A stretch of DNA of 64,000 nt from Capronia americana (lineage: Eukaryota > Ascomycota > Eurotiomycetes > Chaetothyriales > Herpotrichiellaceae). A model generated the notes under the pieces. That model did no database searches. It was not told where the DNA came from and worked only from the letters and a program-made list of their open reading frames with translations. A program made the translations under genes and the position numbers. Shown here piece by piece: positions 22,403-33,677 of this stretch (position 1 is its first letter; every line of letters begins with the position of its first letter). The stretch spans positions 124,001 through 188,000 of the forward strand of contig JADWQD010000025.1 of NCBI GenBank assembly GCA_016110215.1, in the 5' to 3' direction.

Positions 22403-23307
22403 CAAGCTATCTACAGTATTTGGAATTTCCCTGTCTCGGCTAAATCCCCATAGTGTTAGCTTAGATAGAGCACGCTTTAGCATCGGTGTACCTTCACCCA
22501 CTGGCGCCCTCAAGTGAATGCCGACAGTGCATGCGCGAACCCATGGGCGCGTAGTTTGACCGACAAGTGCCTACAAAGGGACGCAGACGGATTCGTGAAG
22601 ACGGCTGTCAGCCTTGAGGGTGCATTGAGATGAGTTGTTGAAGCTAAGAGGCACAATGCTTTGTTTACTTTATGCCCCAATCAGGCGACCAAATAGCCGT
22701 CCACGTGACAGTGACCAATCAGAGGCGAAGCTGAGCTTTTAGCGCGATTTTTCCCATTTAGCCGCTTTTAAATCTATCGATTCGACCAGCCTGATTCGAA
22801 AATCGTCCGGGCTTTGAGTTCGGCGCTGATTTCCGAGGTTCGGGTTTCCACCGAAGCAGAAGGACGCCCAGCATCTGGCCCCCAGAGCCCTAAGAGCGGC
22901 AGGTGGGTGAACACCCAAGGGGTCGAGGCCTTTAGTCATCGTTCACTATCACGTAATCTCCAGCCCTATCAGCGCCGGCGTGCGGACTCTTCGACTTGCT
23001 CCGAGCTCCCACCACCTGAGAAATACGTCTATACCGAAGTCCACACCACCGTCCACTATCCGCACCAGGAACTTTTGGCATTACAGACTCCATCTGCGAG
23101 CTGATCATTACCCGAAGATACCCTTGCGACGAAAAGTGAACCGGCCTTGCACTGCGTCATGTTGACAAACAAGTCATCCGGCTTACCAGGGTGAGTCTAC
23201 CGGCTTGTGCATTGTGGCAACGCGCGTGCATATTTCAGTAGAACAGAGGCGGTAAAGATGCCGTTGTGGAAGGCACGCTCTAGACCTCCCTTCAGCCACG
23301 TATTGCA
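22403..23307. promoter_or_regulatory. Upstream region of the Zn2Cys6 regulator
   Basis: 905 bases between two plus-strand genes. It contains a CACGTG palindrome at 22702-22707 and a CCAAT box at 22714-22718, 6 bp apart. No gene was found inside. Confidence 0.5.
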
Positions 23308-25504
23308 ATGAGCTCCTCGAATACCCCCGCCCAATCCAGTCGACAACCGTCACAACAGCCTGCCGCGCCCACTCAAGATTTGCCCTGCTTCGACTGTCGG
23401 CGACGAAAAGTCAAATGCTCCAAGACAGAACCATGTGCGAACTGTCAACGGTTCGGCGTCGAATGCATCTACGAGGATTCAGGCCGCCTGGTGCACAGAC
23501 GGACGCCCGCCTCCACTGATCCGCTGGCCAGACGCATCACTGAGCTCGAAGACCTTGTCCGGAACTTGAGTCGTCGGCCGCAACAAGGCAACCCAATGGA
23601 GACCATGACCGAGAATATTGGCCAGAAGTTTGCGAATCAAGCGCCTGCCGCCGACGCCCCAGACGGCAGGCTCGTCTTCGACAAGGACAGGTCTCGCTAC
23701 CTTCACAAAGGTTTCTGGGCCGCGATGTACGACGAAGTCAGAGATCTGAAGTTTACCTTGCAGGAAGAGCGTAAGTGTCTCGCAAATCTGTCCCGGTATG
23801 GGAAGGGCGTTCTGCTTCTGGTCGCCCGGCGCGGTTCTTGGATGCTGACAGTAAAGCAGCGAAGTCGCAGGGAGACACATTTCTGTTTCCCTACATACGA
23901 GAAGAGACGAGTGAACCGGGTTTCGTTGATCTGTCGATTTGCGAGAGCGACTTCTTGGTCCAAATGTTTGTCGAAAAGGTGGACCCTCTCGTGAAGATTC
24001 TGCACAAGCCAACACTTCTCCTCGAACTGAATCACTTTCGCCGCGGTATCTTAGCAAATCCCGCCGAGTTCCAGGTTCGGCTGTTTGCCATATATGCCTT
24101 GGCACTGTTGCCAATTTGTTCGACCCTGGTTGAGTATCGCTTCCACGAGTTGAAGAAGGTGCTGCTATCTCGGTATCGGTCATACGTCGAGCAGGGCTTA
24201 AGCCAATTGAACTTGACGACGACTCAATCCCTCTCGACACTTCAGACATTCTTGCTATATATTGTGGGTTCCGAGACCCGACTCTCAGACTGATACAACG
24301 GCTCACTGTTTGTTGCCAACAGACCTTCCTATTTTGGACCGGCGAAATGCTCCACGTTAGCACTCTTCTGGCCGTGGCCTTTTCCGTGGCAAGAAGAATG
24401 GGCCTCAATCGCGATGGGACGCACTTCCACCTAAATCCCTGGGAGGTTGAACTACGTCGACGGCTATGGAACCACCTCGCGCTCATGGACGCCTGGTGCG
24501 TTGAAAATCACGGCCTCCAACCGCTGCTCCAGCCCGGCGACTCCGACACTTCCCTTCCGCTGAACGAGAATGACTCCGCGTGGGACACATCCGAGTTCTC
24601 CTCGTATCAGCCACAAGCCCAGAACAGCTTCACGGACGCGACCATCTCGCTCATGCACTACGAGTTCGGGTCGCTCACAAAATTCATCCTCGCCCACCCC
24701 TACACTCCCTCGACGACGACGCGCAGCTATCTAGATCTTCAGAACGAAGTCCTGCGCCAAGCCCACCACCGGATGGACATCCTGTATATGCGCAACCTCG
24801 ACACCGAGAACAACATCCTCCACCGCCTGGCCAAAGACTTGTTCGACCACTCCTTCCGCCGCCTGCGATTGATGCAGCTCCAACCGATCGTGAACGCGAA
24901 GGGGAGCATGGCCGAAGCCGAACGGCCCGCCCTCGAGGCCAAGATGTACCAACTTGCCGTCGAGTACTGCAAGGCCACCCAGACTCTGATCGACTTCTAC
25001 ACGCCGTACAGCCTGGACTGGGCCGTCATCCGTGCTTTCTCATGGCACTCGGTGGCCACCATGCTCTCGATGGTCCTGCGCCACGAAGCACTCAGCAACT
25101 CGCTCGAAGCCCGCGCCGCCAGGCACCGGATCGAGCAGTTGTTCCAGAACCGCCCTTCGATCGACTATCTGGCCGGGAATGATAATCTGTGGGAACCACT
25201 GAGGATGCTGCGCGCCGAATTGGCCGTGAGGCAGGCCCTGCCGGTGAGGGCATCGCGGGCCGCGGGGATGCCGGCGGGGAATGAGGCACGCCAGGGTCGG
25301 GGACAAGTACCAGCACAAGGACAAGGACAGGCACGAGCACAAGCATCGACGCAGGAAAGCTCTGACCTCAGTACCGATGGAAGCACTGATTTGGTTTCCA
25401 TGACTTCAACGAGCATTGATCCCGCGTTGTTTGGTTTGGCGACGGGATACGGAGGCGATGTAATGGGCTCTGAACACTGGTGTGATTTCGGAGCCTACAT
25501 GTGA
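23308..25504 (+). CDS. Zn(II)2Cys6 transcription factor with fungal-specific domain
   Basis: Nuclear DNA-binding regulator of 682 residues. Exons 23308-23770, 23860-24263 and 24323-25504. The acceptor of exon 2 could also be 9 nt earlier without changing frame. The binuclear zinc cluster uses Cys27, Cys30, Cys37, Cys43, Cys46 and Cys53 (CFDCRRRKVKC...CANC...C), followed by a short linker and coiled coil (PLARRITELEDLVRNLSRR). The central region is the fungal_trans / MHR domain: LLLELNHFRRGI, LFAIYALALLPICSTL, VAFSVARRMGLNRDG and WEVELRRRLWNHLALMDAW. The C-terminus has a Gln/Ala/Gly low-complexity stretch and an acidic tail, a plausible activation region. Its position next to the SDR and NmrA-like genes makes it a candidate local regulator. 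The targets are not shown by sequence. Confidence 0.93.
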
Positions 25505-25894
25505 CAAGACGGGTCGAGGGACGAGAGGGCACGGGGCAGAGCGCTGGCACTGACCGCTTACTTGTCGTATGGTGATTGGGGCTTTTTTTGGCGTTGGCAC
25601 AAGCACTGTCACGGAAACAGCAAGTCATTGGTCTGGTTTGCTTTGCACGACAGTTTGTCCTGGGTATACCCCGTTGGTGCCGTGGATCGTATAGAATTAC
25701 AAGGAGTCAACAGGTCGGAGCTCTTATAGTATGCGCCCCGCGCACTTCAAGGTTCCTGGTGGCCACAGCATCCTTTCACAGTCGCTGTAGGCAGCTCCCT
25801 ATGGATAGTGGTTATGCCGCCCTTGCCGAGGTAGGATGCCGACGATAGAGTACGTTGCTCCACGCCAGGATCCCACTGGTCATTGCCATCAACG
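25505..25894. other. Intergenic between convergent genes
   Basis: 390 bases between the 3' ends of the Zn2Cys6 regulator and the mitochondrial ribosomal protein gene. Nothing recognisable. Confidence 0.6.
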
Positions 25895-26999
25895 TCAAAA
25901 AGGCGCGGGGGAAGATTTTGAAATGTCCTTCTGCGCGGACGATGCGGCGTCGTCCTCGAGCGCAGGGCCTTCTGCCTCCGCAAATATGTCGGCTACAGTT
26001 TTCTGGTTAACGAGCACGCTGGCCTGTTGAAACGATAATTGCCGGTCGACGAGGACTTCGCGGATGAGTTGCATTGTTGTTTTGATCTGGTGGATGACAA
26101 GCTCATTAGTAAATCACTCATTCGGACCCGAGTATCGGTGGTTTGAGTGATGAAGTATGTGATTGCTTTTGTTTTTGTTTTCAGAAACCTTCAGTAGGTA
26201 TAATCATGGCCAGGGGGGCTTAAGCATTGCCTCCAAGGCCGGGTGATTCATATCGGCGAGTGAAAGGGGTTGGTTCATCATTGTAATTTCCCGTGCAAAT
26301 GGGTGGGATGAGAGACGAAGAAAGACTTACGACATCGACTCTCTCCTGATGTTCCACCTCCCCGAAACCGGCCCGGAGGCGTGTTCGTTCTTTTTCTCGC
26401 GTGAGACTCCGATTCAGCTCCTTCACACATACCCAGTAGAGCTTGTGGAGGTCGTCAAAAGACTTTAGGGACAATTCCTTGTACTCCCATGCGCGGCCTG
26501 CATTGATACCAGTGAGTTAGTCGCGCAATCCAAGTTCCGTCTTCAAATGTCGATCGAGCTTACCGTGACTGGATTCCTGCTCTGGGTCCAGCACTGCCTG
26601 CTTGCTCTGGTCGAAAAATCCCCAGAGGCCATGATCCTGCGCGTCCACGTACTCTGGGTTCGTGCCCCGATGGTCTCTCGCCACTGGTACTGGTAATGGG
26701 TGGTTCCACAGCCCGCGCGTGCTCCTCGGTCCCGTCCGGCGGATTGCGCTGACTCCTCGCTTTTTATTGCGGTCGATTTTGGGCCGCGCTTTCAGGGCCC
26801 AATTTGGTTTTCCTGATGTTGCGGCTTTGATACCGGCCTGTTTCCTTGTTGCGGAAGCACGTTGGTTGGGGGTCGAGGTCGAGAATTGTGCTGTTGAGGA
26901 GATCGAAATGGGAAATGGGCGGGCGAAAGCGGGTGCGAGGAAGAGGGGGACGGTGGTCGTATTTGATGGAATGAGGAAAGGTCTGGTGAGCGATGCCAT
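25895..26999 (-). CDS. MRPL4: Mitochondrial ribosomal protein uL29m (MRPL4/MRPL47)
   Basis: Large-subunit mitoribosomal protein of the uL29 family, 264 residues. Exons 26999-26564, 26497-26331 and 26086-25895, with introns of 66 and 244 nt and consistent phases. The N-terminus (MASLTRPFLIPSNTTTVPLF) is a hydroxylated, Arg-containing presequence. The family core is RGLWNHPLPVP, HGLWGFFDQSK and then GRAWEYKELSLKSFDDLHKLYWVC, with the L29 helical hairpin (LNRSLTREKERTRLRAGFGEVE). Exon 3 gives the C-terminal extension IKTTMQLIREVLVDRQLSFQ and stops at 25895. It is divergent from SMC2 with only about 250 bp between the start codons. Confidence 0.92.
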
Positions 27000-27252
27000 G
27001 ACGAGGGACAGCAGGCCGCAGGATCGGGTCAATGACAATGCAATGCAACAAGAGAGCGGAAGGTGAATGCAGGTGAAGCTCGATTGAAACTCTGCCGGAA
27101 AAAGCACGCCAAGCACGAGGTGCACCTTTCCCTTTTTGGAATCTTTAGCTTTAGCCGTATTTGGACGCAGTCAACATTGCGCTGAATGAAACAACTGCGC
27201 TTACACTTTTCGAGTTGCAATGATCGCGTCGGAGTCATAGGCTAATAACAGT

Positions 27253-30200
27253 ATGAAGATCATAGAATTGGTCATTGATGGGTGAGTTGTCACGCGACTA
27301 CCTTGAATCGTTACCGTATGCTAATGGAAACGTGCAGCTTCAAGTCCTACAGCCAGAGGACGGTCATCTCTGGCTGGGACCGGACTTTCAACGCCGTGAC
27401 TGGCCTCAACGGCTCCGGGAAGTCCAACATCCTTGATTCAATATGTTTCGTGCTGGGCATCACCAACATGTCGACCGTTCGGGCGCAAAATCTCCAAGAC
27501 CTCATATACAAGCGCGGTCAAGCGGGCGTGACGAAGGCGAGTGTCACGATCGTGTTCGACAATAGCGAGAAGAGTACGAGTCCGATCGGCTTTGAAGAAT
27601 ACGCGCAAATCAGCGTGACGCGACAGATCGTCATGGGCGGAACCAGCAAGTACCTCATCAATGGACATCGCGCGCAACAGACGACAGTGCAGAACTTGTT
27701 CCAGAGCGTCGGCTTGAACATCAACAATCCGAACTTCATCATCATGCAGGGACGAATAACGAAAGTGCTGAATATGAAGGCTGCCGAGATTCTGGCTATG
27801 ATTGAAGAAGCGGCTGGTACGCGCATGTTTGAGGATAGGAAAGACAAGGCCGTCAAGACCATGGCGAAGAAGGAGATGAAAGTCGTGGAGATTGAGGGCT
27901 TGCTGCGCGAAGAAATCGAACCGAAGCTCGACAAGCTGAGGGGCGAGAAGCGAGCGTGGTTAGACTACCAGAAAACACAAAGCGAGCTTGAGAGATTGAC
28001 CCGAGTAGTGGTCGCGGCAGACTATGTTCGAGCGGGCGAGAAGATGAAGAATGCGTCGCAGGAGCATGAAGCCAAACGAGCGAAAGTGAGCCACCTCGAG
28101 GAGAATGCTGTCAAACTCAAGCGCGAGATCGAAAACCTGGACGAAGATTTTCAGCGCGTACGAGCAGTTCGAGAGAAGGAAATGCGCAAAGGTGGCCGAT
28201 TCCAAGCGATTGAAGCTCAAGTGAAAGAACTGAGTCACGAGCTGGTCCGACTTGCGACAGTGCTTGACCTGAAGCAATCCAGCGTTGCGGAAGAAGAACA
28301 GAAGAAGAAGGACGTCGCCAAAACCGTGAAAAGTCTGGAAAAGCAAGTCAACGATAAGATGGCCGGTCTGGAGAAGTTGCAATCGCAGTGGGATAGTGCG
28401 AAAGCTGAACATGATTGTCAAAGCTCAGAAGTGGAGAAGAAAGAAGAGCTGCTATCGACGTTGCAGACTGGAGTTGCTTCTCGTGAAGGACAAGAAAGCG
28501 GCTACCAAGGTCAACTGCAGGAGGCCCGAGCGAGGTTGACTGCGGCCACCACGGAGCAAGAACAAGCAAAGCTGAAGATCACTCACCTGGAAAAGCGGAT
28601 AAAAGAAGACGAACCACGAGCAAAGAAGGCACGAGAACAGAACGCCGACCTTCTGAAAGGCCTGGAAGCACTCCGCAAGGAAGCCCAGAAACTGGAGAGC
28701 AATCTGCAAAGACTGGGCTTTGAACCTGGCAGAGAAGAGAAGATGCGAGAGCACGAGGTCGCCCTCCAAAAGAGTATTCGTGAGCTGTCACGACAAGCCG
28801 ACGAGATGAAGCGAAAGGTTGCCAACGTCGACTTCCACTTCAGCGACCCTTCACCCAACTTTGACCGGGCGAGAGTCAAAGGTCTAGTGGCCCAATTGTT
28901 CACTCTGGACAAGGACAAGTCGGTCGCTGGTACTGCGCTGGAAATCTGCGCAGGTGGCAGGCTGTATAACGTGGTCGTTGACACGGCCGAGACTGGCACA
29001 CAGCTTCTCCAGAATGGAAAGCTGAAGAAGCGGGTTACCATCATTCCCCTGAACAAGATATCTGCCTTCAGGGCATCGGCAGAGAAGGTGGGAGCAGCAC
29101 AACGGATAGCACCGGGCAAAGTCGACCTTGCGCTCTCCTTGATTGGGTATGATCACGAGGTGTCTGCCGCCATGGACTACGTCTTTGGCACAACGTTGAT
29201 CTGCCAGGACGCCGAAACGGCCAAGAAAGTGACCTTTGACCCTGCAGTCAGGCTGAAGAGCGTTACGCTCGAAGGTGATGTATATGACCCTTCAGGCACA
29301 CTGTCCGGTGGCAGCGCGCCGAATTCCAGTGGCGTACTCGTGATCCTTCAGAAACTGAACGAAGTGACGAAAGAACTACAAAAGCATCAGTCAGAGCTTC
29401 AGCAGCTGCAGGAGACGATGAGACAGGAGCGAGCGAAGCTGGCCGATATGAAATCCGTCAAGCAGGAGCTCGACCTCAAGACTCATGAAATCAAGCTGGC
29501 GGAGGAGCAGATATCCGGCAACTCTTCATCGTCAATCATCCAAGCAATTGAGGAAATGAAGGCAACAATTGTCCAGCTCAAACAAGACATGGCAGATGCG
29601 AGGACGCGAGAAGCCGAAGCATCCAAAGACGTCAAGCGGATCGAGAAAGACATGGAAGACTTCAGCAAGAACAAAGGCAGCAAGCTGAAAGAGCTGGAGA
29701 AGTCGGTCGTCGAGTTGAAGAAATCGCTCACCAAAACCTCGGGCGCCATCAAATCACTCCAGAAAGAATTGCAGGACGCTAAGATCGACTGCGAGCAAGC
29801 GGAGAGTGATTTGAACGCCGCGGTGGAACAACTTGCAGAGGTCAACACCGCGATCGAGACGCAGACGGCAGAACTCGAAACTTTGCGACAGGAAGAAGCA
29901 AGCGTCAAGAGTCGCCACGACATGGCCCAAGCGGAACTCGTCGATGAACAGGCAAAACTGACAGGCTTTGACGATGAGCTGCGCGAGCTGGAACAAGCCA
30001 AATCCAAGAAGTCGAAACAAATCGCCGAAGAAGCGCTCGAGGCACAGAAACTGGGCCACGCCGTGGAAAAGGCTCAGAAGGACGCACAAGCAGCAGCGCA
30101 GTTCGTCACGGCGCTAGAAAAGGAACACGACTGGATCGAAGACAACAGAGATCAATTCGGCCGGGCGGGCACACCGTACGACTTCCACGGCAAGAACCTC

Positions 30201-30935
30201 TCGGAGAGCCGTGCAACGCTCAAGAACGTGACGGAACGATTCCAGGGCATGAAGAAGAAAATCAACCCGAAAGTGATGCCCATGATCGATAGTGTCGAGA
30301 AAAAGGAGGCGTCCCTGAAGAACATGCTGCGCACGGTGATCCGCGACAAGAAAAAGATCGAAGAGACAATCAGCACGTTGGACGAGTATAAGAAGGAGGC
30401 GCTGATCAAAACGTGGCGCAAGGTCACCGAGGACTTTGGCAACATCTTCTCGGATCTGTTGCCAGGGAACAACACGGCCAAGCTGGTGCCGCTGGACGAC
30501 AATCTAGAGCGGATTCAGGAGGGATTGGAGGTCAAGGTCTGCCTTGGGAAGGTGTGGAAGCAGAGTTTGGCAGAGTTGAGTGGCGGGCAAAGGTATGTTT
30601 CCCAGTTGTTGTTGTCTTCCTGCCGTTGTCTGGACGATGTGCTGACTGGTGACCTGTTCCCCCCCAGGTCGCTCATTGCTCTTTCCCTCATTCTCGCTCT
30701 GCTTCAGTTCAAGCCGGCGCCCATGTACATTCTGGACGAAGTCGACGCGGCGCTTGATCTGTCGCATACCCAGAACATCGGGCGGATCATCAAGACTAGA
30801 TTCCAAGGTTCCCAGTTCATCGTCGTCAGTTTGAAGGACGGCATGTTTCAAAATGCCAACCGTGTGTTCCGGACGAGGTTTAGTGAAGGCACGAGTGTCG
30901 TTTCTGTTATGACGCCTGGGGAGTTGAAAGGTTGA
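27253..30935 (+). CDS. SMC2: Condensin ATPase subunit SMC2
   Basis: Structural-maintenance-of-chromosomes ATPase of condensin, 1183 residues, typical for SMC2. Exons 27253-27281 (29 nt), 27338-30592 and 30668-30935. The N-terminal head starts MKIIELVIDGFKSYSQRT, with Walker A GLNGSGKS at residues 32-39 and the SMC2-typical ITNMSTVRAQNLQDLIYK. Two long coiled-coil arms flank the hinge (about residues 515-680, KGLVAQLFTL to VTLEGDVYDPSGTLSGGS). The C-terminal head has the ABC signature LSGGQR and Walker B MYILDEVDAALD. The last intron (75 nt) cuts directly after the signature motif. It is divisible by three and stop-free, so retention would insert 25 residues. Confidence 0.97.
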
Positions 30936-31168
30936 TAATTTCCTCCGCCGGGAAGACCCCTGGATAATATACGGCGTTGTCATGATCTGTATGTCTGCTA
31001 GCTTGGATGAGTTCACGACTTGATGATATGGTTGGCTGTGTCGAAGCTGGCATTGGGAGGGTGTGTTGTTCAACGCCGTGGCATGTGTGTGCTGGCCCTA
31101 TTCTACCAACTCTTCACCACCTCCTCGTTTTTTCTGCTGAACGCTTCACACATGCTCATCCTTCCGGC

Positions 31169-32125
31169 TCAACTCTTCCCCAAACTCTCGACAACCTCCT
31201 CCACAACCGCTCTCACGCCCTGAATCTCATGGGCAAAACGACCCAGAAACAAGCCGTCAACCCACCTGCCCAGCCCGTTTCCACCGTTAGTCTTGCCACT
31301 CCACAACCCCGGTCCCGCGCTGCCCCCATACACCACCTTCACCTCGCCCGTCCTCTCTCCGCCCCTAAGTGGAACGGCCGACTTGGCGACCTGCCGAATG
31401 GCCTGCACCACGGGCCCGACGTAATCCACGCCGGCAGGTTCGGCGGCCCCGATCGCCCACACGGGCTCGTACGCGAAGACCACAGGCGCATCCTCGGGCA
31501 CGGCGCCCAGGACCGCCAAGATCTGCGGCCTCAGCTCGCTCATGGCCGCGCCGACACTTGCGCTGAGCGGACCTCGCAGATCCGGCCTGTCCACCTCGCC
31601 TATGCAGACCAGGGGCACCATGGCCAGGTCGCTGACCGCGCGGGCCTTTTCCGCGGCGGTGTCGTCGTTTTCGCCCAGGTAGCGACGGCGCTCGGCGTGG
31701 TTGAGCTCGACGACATGCACGCCTAGAGATTTGAGCGCCGCGGGCACGATCTCGCCGGTGTAGGCGCCATACTTGTGCGAGGGGAAGGTGTTTTGGGCGC
31801 CGAGCGAGATGGGCCAGGCGTAGGTGTTGTCATCGGCGTCGGTGTCGGCGTTGGGATTCTCGGAGTCGGTGGTATCCCGGTTGAGTGTCGAGGGGTATTT
31901 TGACCCCAGAATCTGAGAACACGGGTAGATGGTGAGGAAATCCGGGATGAACACGAAGAGCACCTCGGCGCTGTGTTTCTCTAGGAGAGGCAGGATGTTG
32001 TTTGACGGATCGAGCAGTGAGTGGAGGTAGGTAATTGTCCGCGCAGGGGAGAAGTAGGCTTTTGTCGACGTGAGGATCAACTTTGAGGGTAGGGATGGGT
32101 ATTTCTTCCCTGGCTGTGAAGACAT
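31169..32125 (-). CDS. Triosephosphate-isomerase-family enzyme (erythrulose-phosphate isomerase candidate)
   Basis: TIM-barrel isomerase, single exon, 318 residues from the ATG at 32125. Catalytic residues of the TIM family are visible: the N-terminal Lys (LILTSTKAYFS), the histidine motif ELNHAERR, and the catalytic Glu with loop 6 in YEPVWAIG, then VVYGGSAGPG. GAQN and YGAYTGEI are also present. It is longer than glycolytic TIM (about 250 residues), mainly through an acidic insertion around residues 70-90. It also lacks the NWKMN sequence of glycolytic enzymes. Divergent pairing with the RpiB-like gene matches Brucella eryH/eryI and the Yarrowia EYI1/EYI2 pair, so L-erythrulose-1-phosphate isomerase is my favoured role (inference). 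A second glycolytic TIM elsewhere in the genome is expected. Confidence 0.88.
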   Translation of the reverse strand: MSSQPGKKYPSLPSKLILTSTKAYFSPARTITYLHSLLDPSNNILPLLEKHSAEVLFVFIPDFLTIYPCSQILGSKYPSTLNRDTTDSENPNADTDADDNTYAWPISLGAQNTFPSHKYGAYTGEIVPAALKSLGVHVVELNHAERRRYLGENDDTAAEKARAVSDLAMVPLVCIGEVDRPDLRGPLSASVGAAMSELRPQILAVLGAVPEDAPVVFAYEPVWAIGAAEPAGVDYVGPVVQAIRQVAKSAVPLRGGERTGEVKVVYGGSAGPGLWSGKTNGGNGLGRWVDGLFLGRFAHEIQGVRAVVEEVVESLGKS

Positions 32126-32348
32126 AGTGGCTGAGCGGGTAAGTACAGAGTGTGCAGGTTGTATCCTCGTCGGGTGCCCTGTTGAAGTCGGCGTGGATAT
32201 TGGTGAGAGGCTGTATTGCAAGTCGAGAGTCTGGCAACACGCTTCAGACTTTGTTCCACGACAGACTGAATAGACTGGAATGACTTTGTCCTTCTTCACT
32301 GCTCACTCACTCCTCGCTCACTCCTCACCCGAACAACACCCGGCCACC

Positions 32349-32354
32349 CACGTG
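32349..32354. promoter_or_regulatory. E-box palindrome CACGTG, copy 1
   Basis: CACGTG embedded in CCCACGTGGT, 224 bp upstream of the TIM-like start. It is a consensus site for fungal bHLH factors. Function is inferred from position only. Confidence 0.45.
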
Positions 32355-32371
32355 GTGTGAACCGGCCCCCC

Positions 32372-32377
32372 CACGTG
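32372..32377. promoter_or_regulatory. E-box palindrome CACGTG, copy 2
   Basis: Second CACGTG, in CCCCACGTGTC, starting 23 bp after the first, so roughly two helical turns apart. Confidence 0.45.
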
Positions 32378-32694
32378 TCGAATTTCTCCCGCCCGGATTC
32401 CCCTAAAAGGCAATCCCGCCGCACAAATTGGAGAAAACTCACTCCCCCCGCTGAACGACAAATGACGCCAGAGAGGCACAGAGGGAGAGGGTCAGAGGCG
32501 ACGCGAGGGGCGAGGGAGAGAAAGACTCAAGCCCGCCCCCGGATCGGCATCCAGACGGCCAGCACGCCGTTCAGCAGGAACAAAGAAAAAAAAAGGGTAA
32601 TTTAAGTCAGGATGTGATTTAGGATATATACCTATGCTTGTGCTCACTCTACCTTGTATCTATATAGCCGACACAGCGGCCTCGACGCGAAAAG

Positions 32695-32722
32695 TACCTA
32701 CCTACCTACCTTACCTACCTAC
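32695..32722. repeat. Short (TACC)n repeat in the RpiB-like 5' region
   Basis: Seven TACC-like units with one interruption, about 150 bp before the RpiB-like start codon. Such tetranucleotide runs are common in ascomycete promoters and leaders. Confidence 0.9.
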
Positions 32723-32872
32723 GGAGGGACCGAGAACTGAGCACTGAACAAGTTACTTGAATTACTCAAATTACTTACTTAACTCATACTATCCTACTAG
32801 GATACTCCGTCCCACACCACACCCACGATTCCCGATCCCCTCCCCTCCCTCCCTCCTGCCAATATTATCACC

Positions 32873-33370
32873 ATGACCTCGACGGCCAACGGGACGAAAA
32901 CACCGCTCCGCATCGTCGTCGGCAGCGACAACGCCGGCCACGCGTACAAGACGGCGCTCAAGGAGGTCCTGCACAAGCACGCCGGCGTGACGCAGGTGCT
33001 GGACGTGGGCGTCGTCGACGCCGACGACAGCACCGCGTACCCGCACCTCGCCGTCGACGCGTGCAAGAAGATCAAGGCCGGCGAGGCCGACCGCGCTTTG
33101 CTCGTCTGCGGCACGGGCCTCGGCGTCGCCATCTCGGCCAACAAGGTCGAGGGCATCCGCGCCGTCACCGCCCATGACCCGTACAGCGTCGAGAGGGCCG
33201 TGCTGTCGAATAATGCCCAGGTGCTGTGTTTTGGACAGCGCGTCATCGGGTTGGAGCTGGCCAAGAAGCTGGTCGACGAGTGGGTTGAGCTGAGGTTTGA
33301 CGAGGCCAGCGCGAGCGCCGAGAAGGTCGCCCATATATCAAAGTATGAGGAGCAGTTTGGCGAGCTGTGA
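32873..33370 (+). CDS. RpiB/LacA/LacB-family sugar-phosphate isomerase
   Basis: Single-exon, 165-residue isomerase of the RpiB/LacAB family. Visible: the substrate loop near the start ([15 protein letters not shown]), the catalytic-Cys segment [16 protein letters not shown] with its anion-hole GTGLG, and the [14 protein letters not shown] segment [19 protein letters not shown]. The conserved end helix [18 protein letters not shown] follows. Filamentous fungi use RpiA for ribose-5-phosphate, so a fungal RpiB usually serves another pathway. Next to the divergent TIM-like gene it corresponds to EryI/EYI2, D-erythrulose-4-phosphate isomerase (inference from gene pairing). Codons are strongly GC-ending, suggesting good expression. 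Confidence 0.9.
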   Translation: MTSTANGTKTPLRIVVGSDNAGHAYKTALKEVLHKHAGVTQVLDVGVVDADDSTAYPHLAVDACKKIKAGEADRALLVCGTGLGVAISANKVEGIRAVTAHDPYSVERAVLSNNAQVLCFGQRVIGLELAKKLVDEWVELRFDEASASAEKVAHISKYEEQFGEL

Positions 33371-33677
33371 GGTCACGGCTTTTACGGCGAGGGCACGAGG
33401 ATGATTTTGATTTTGATATCATATTATCGTCCGCGCCTTTGACGTGGTGTCTGAAGAGAAGGCTTGAACACAAGGGGTGTTGAAACAGCCATCTACGTCC
33501 ACCTTTTCAAAGACATCATCCCGTCCCGTGGCAGACTGCGAGATATTCGGCTTCATAGACTTCGTTGTACAACACGGACCCAATGTGCTCTTCACAATCG
33601 TCCAAGTACACACGCTCCTATTTCCAAGCCACCCCAGGATGTTTACCGACGCTTCTTCCGCATGACTGCTCGTGTCT
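33371..33677. other. Intergenic between convergent genes
   Basis: 307 bases between the RpiB-like gene and the low-complexity protein gene. Nothing recognisable. Confidence 0.6.

Larger units (their letters stand above)
32126..32872. promoter_or_regulatory. Divergent promoter between the TIM-like and RpiB-like isomerase genes
   Basis: 747 bases between divergent ATGs. It holds two CACGTG palindromes 23 bp apart (listed separately) and a CCTA repeat nearer the RpiB-like gene. The arrangement suggests common control of both genes. Confidence 0.6.

Noticed and set aside
23479..24486. Minus-strand 335-codon frame
   Set aside because: Antisense shadow of the Zn2Cys6 regulator exons and crosses its introns.
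31169..32299. Extended 376-residue version of the TIM-like protein
   Set aside because: The extra 58 N-terminal residues show no conserved motif, and the ATG at 32125 is followed directly by family sequence.
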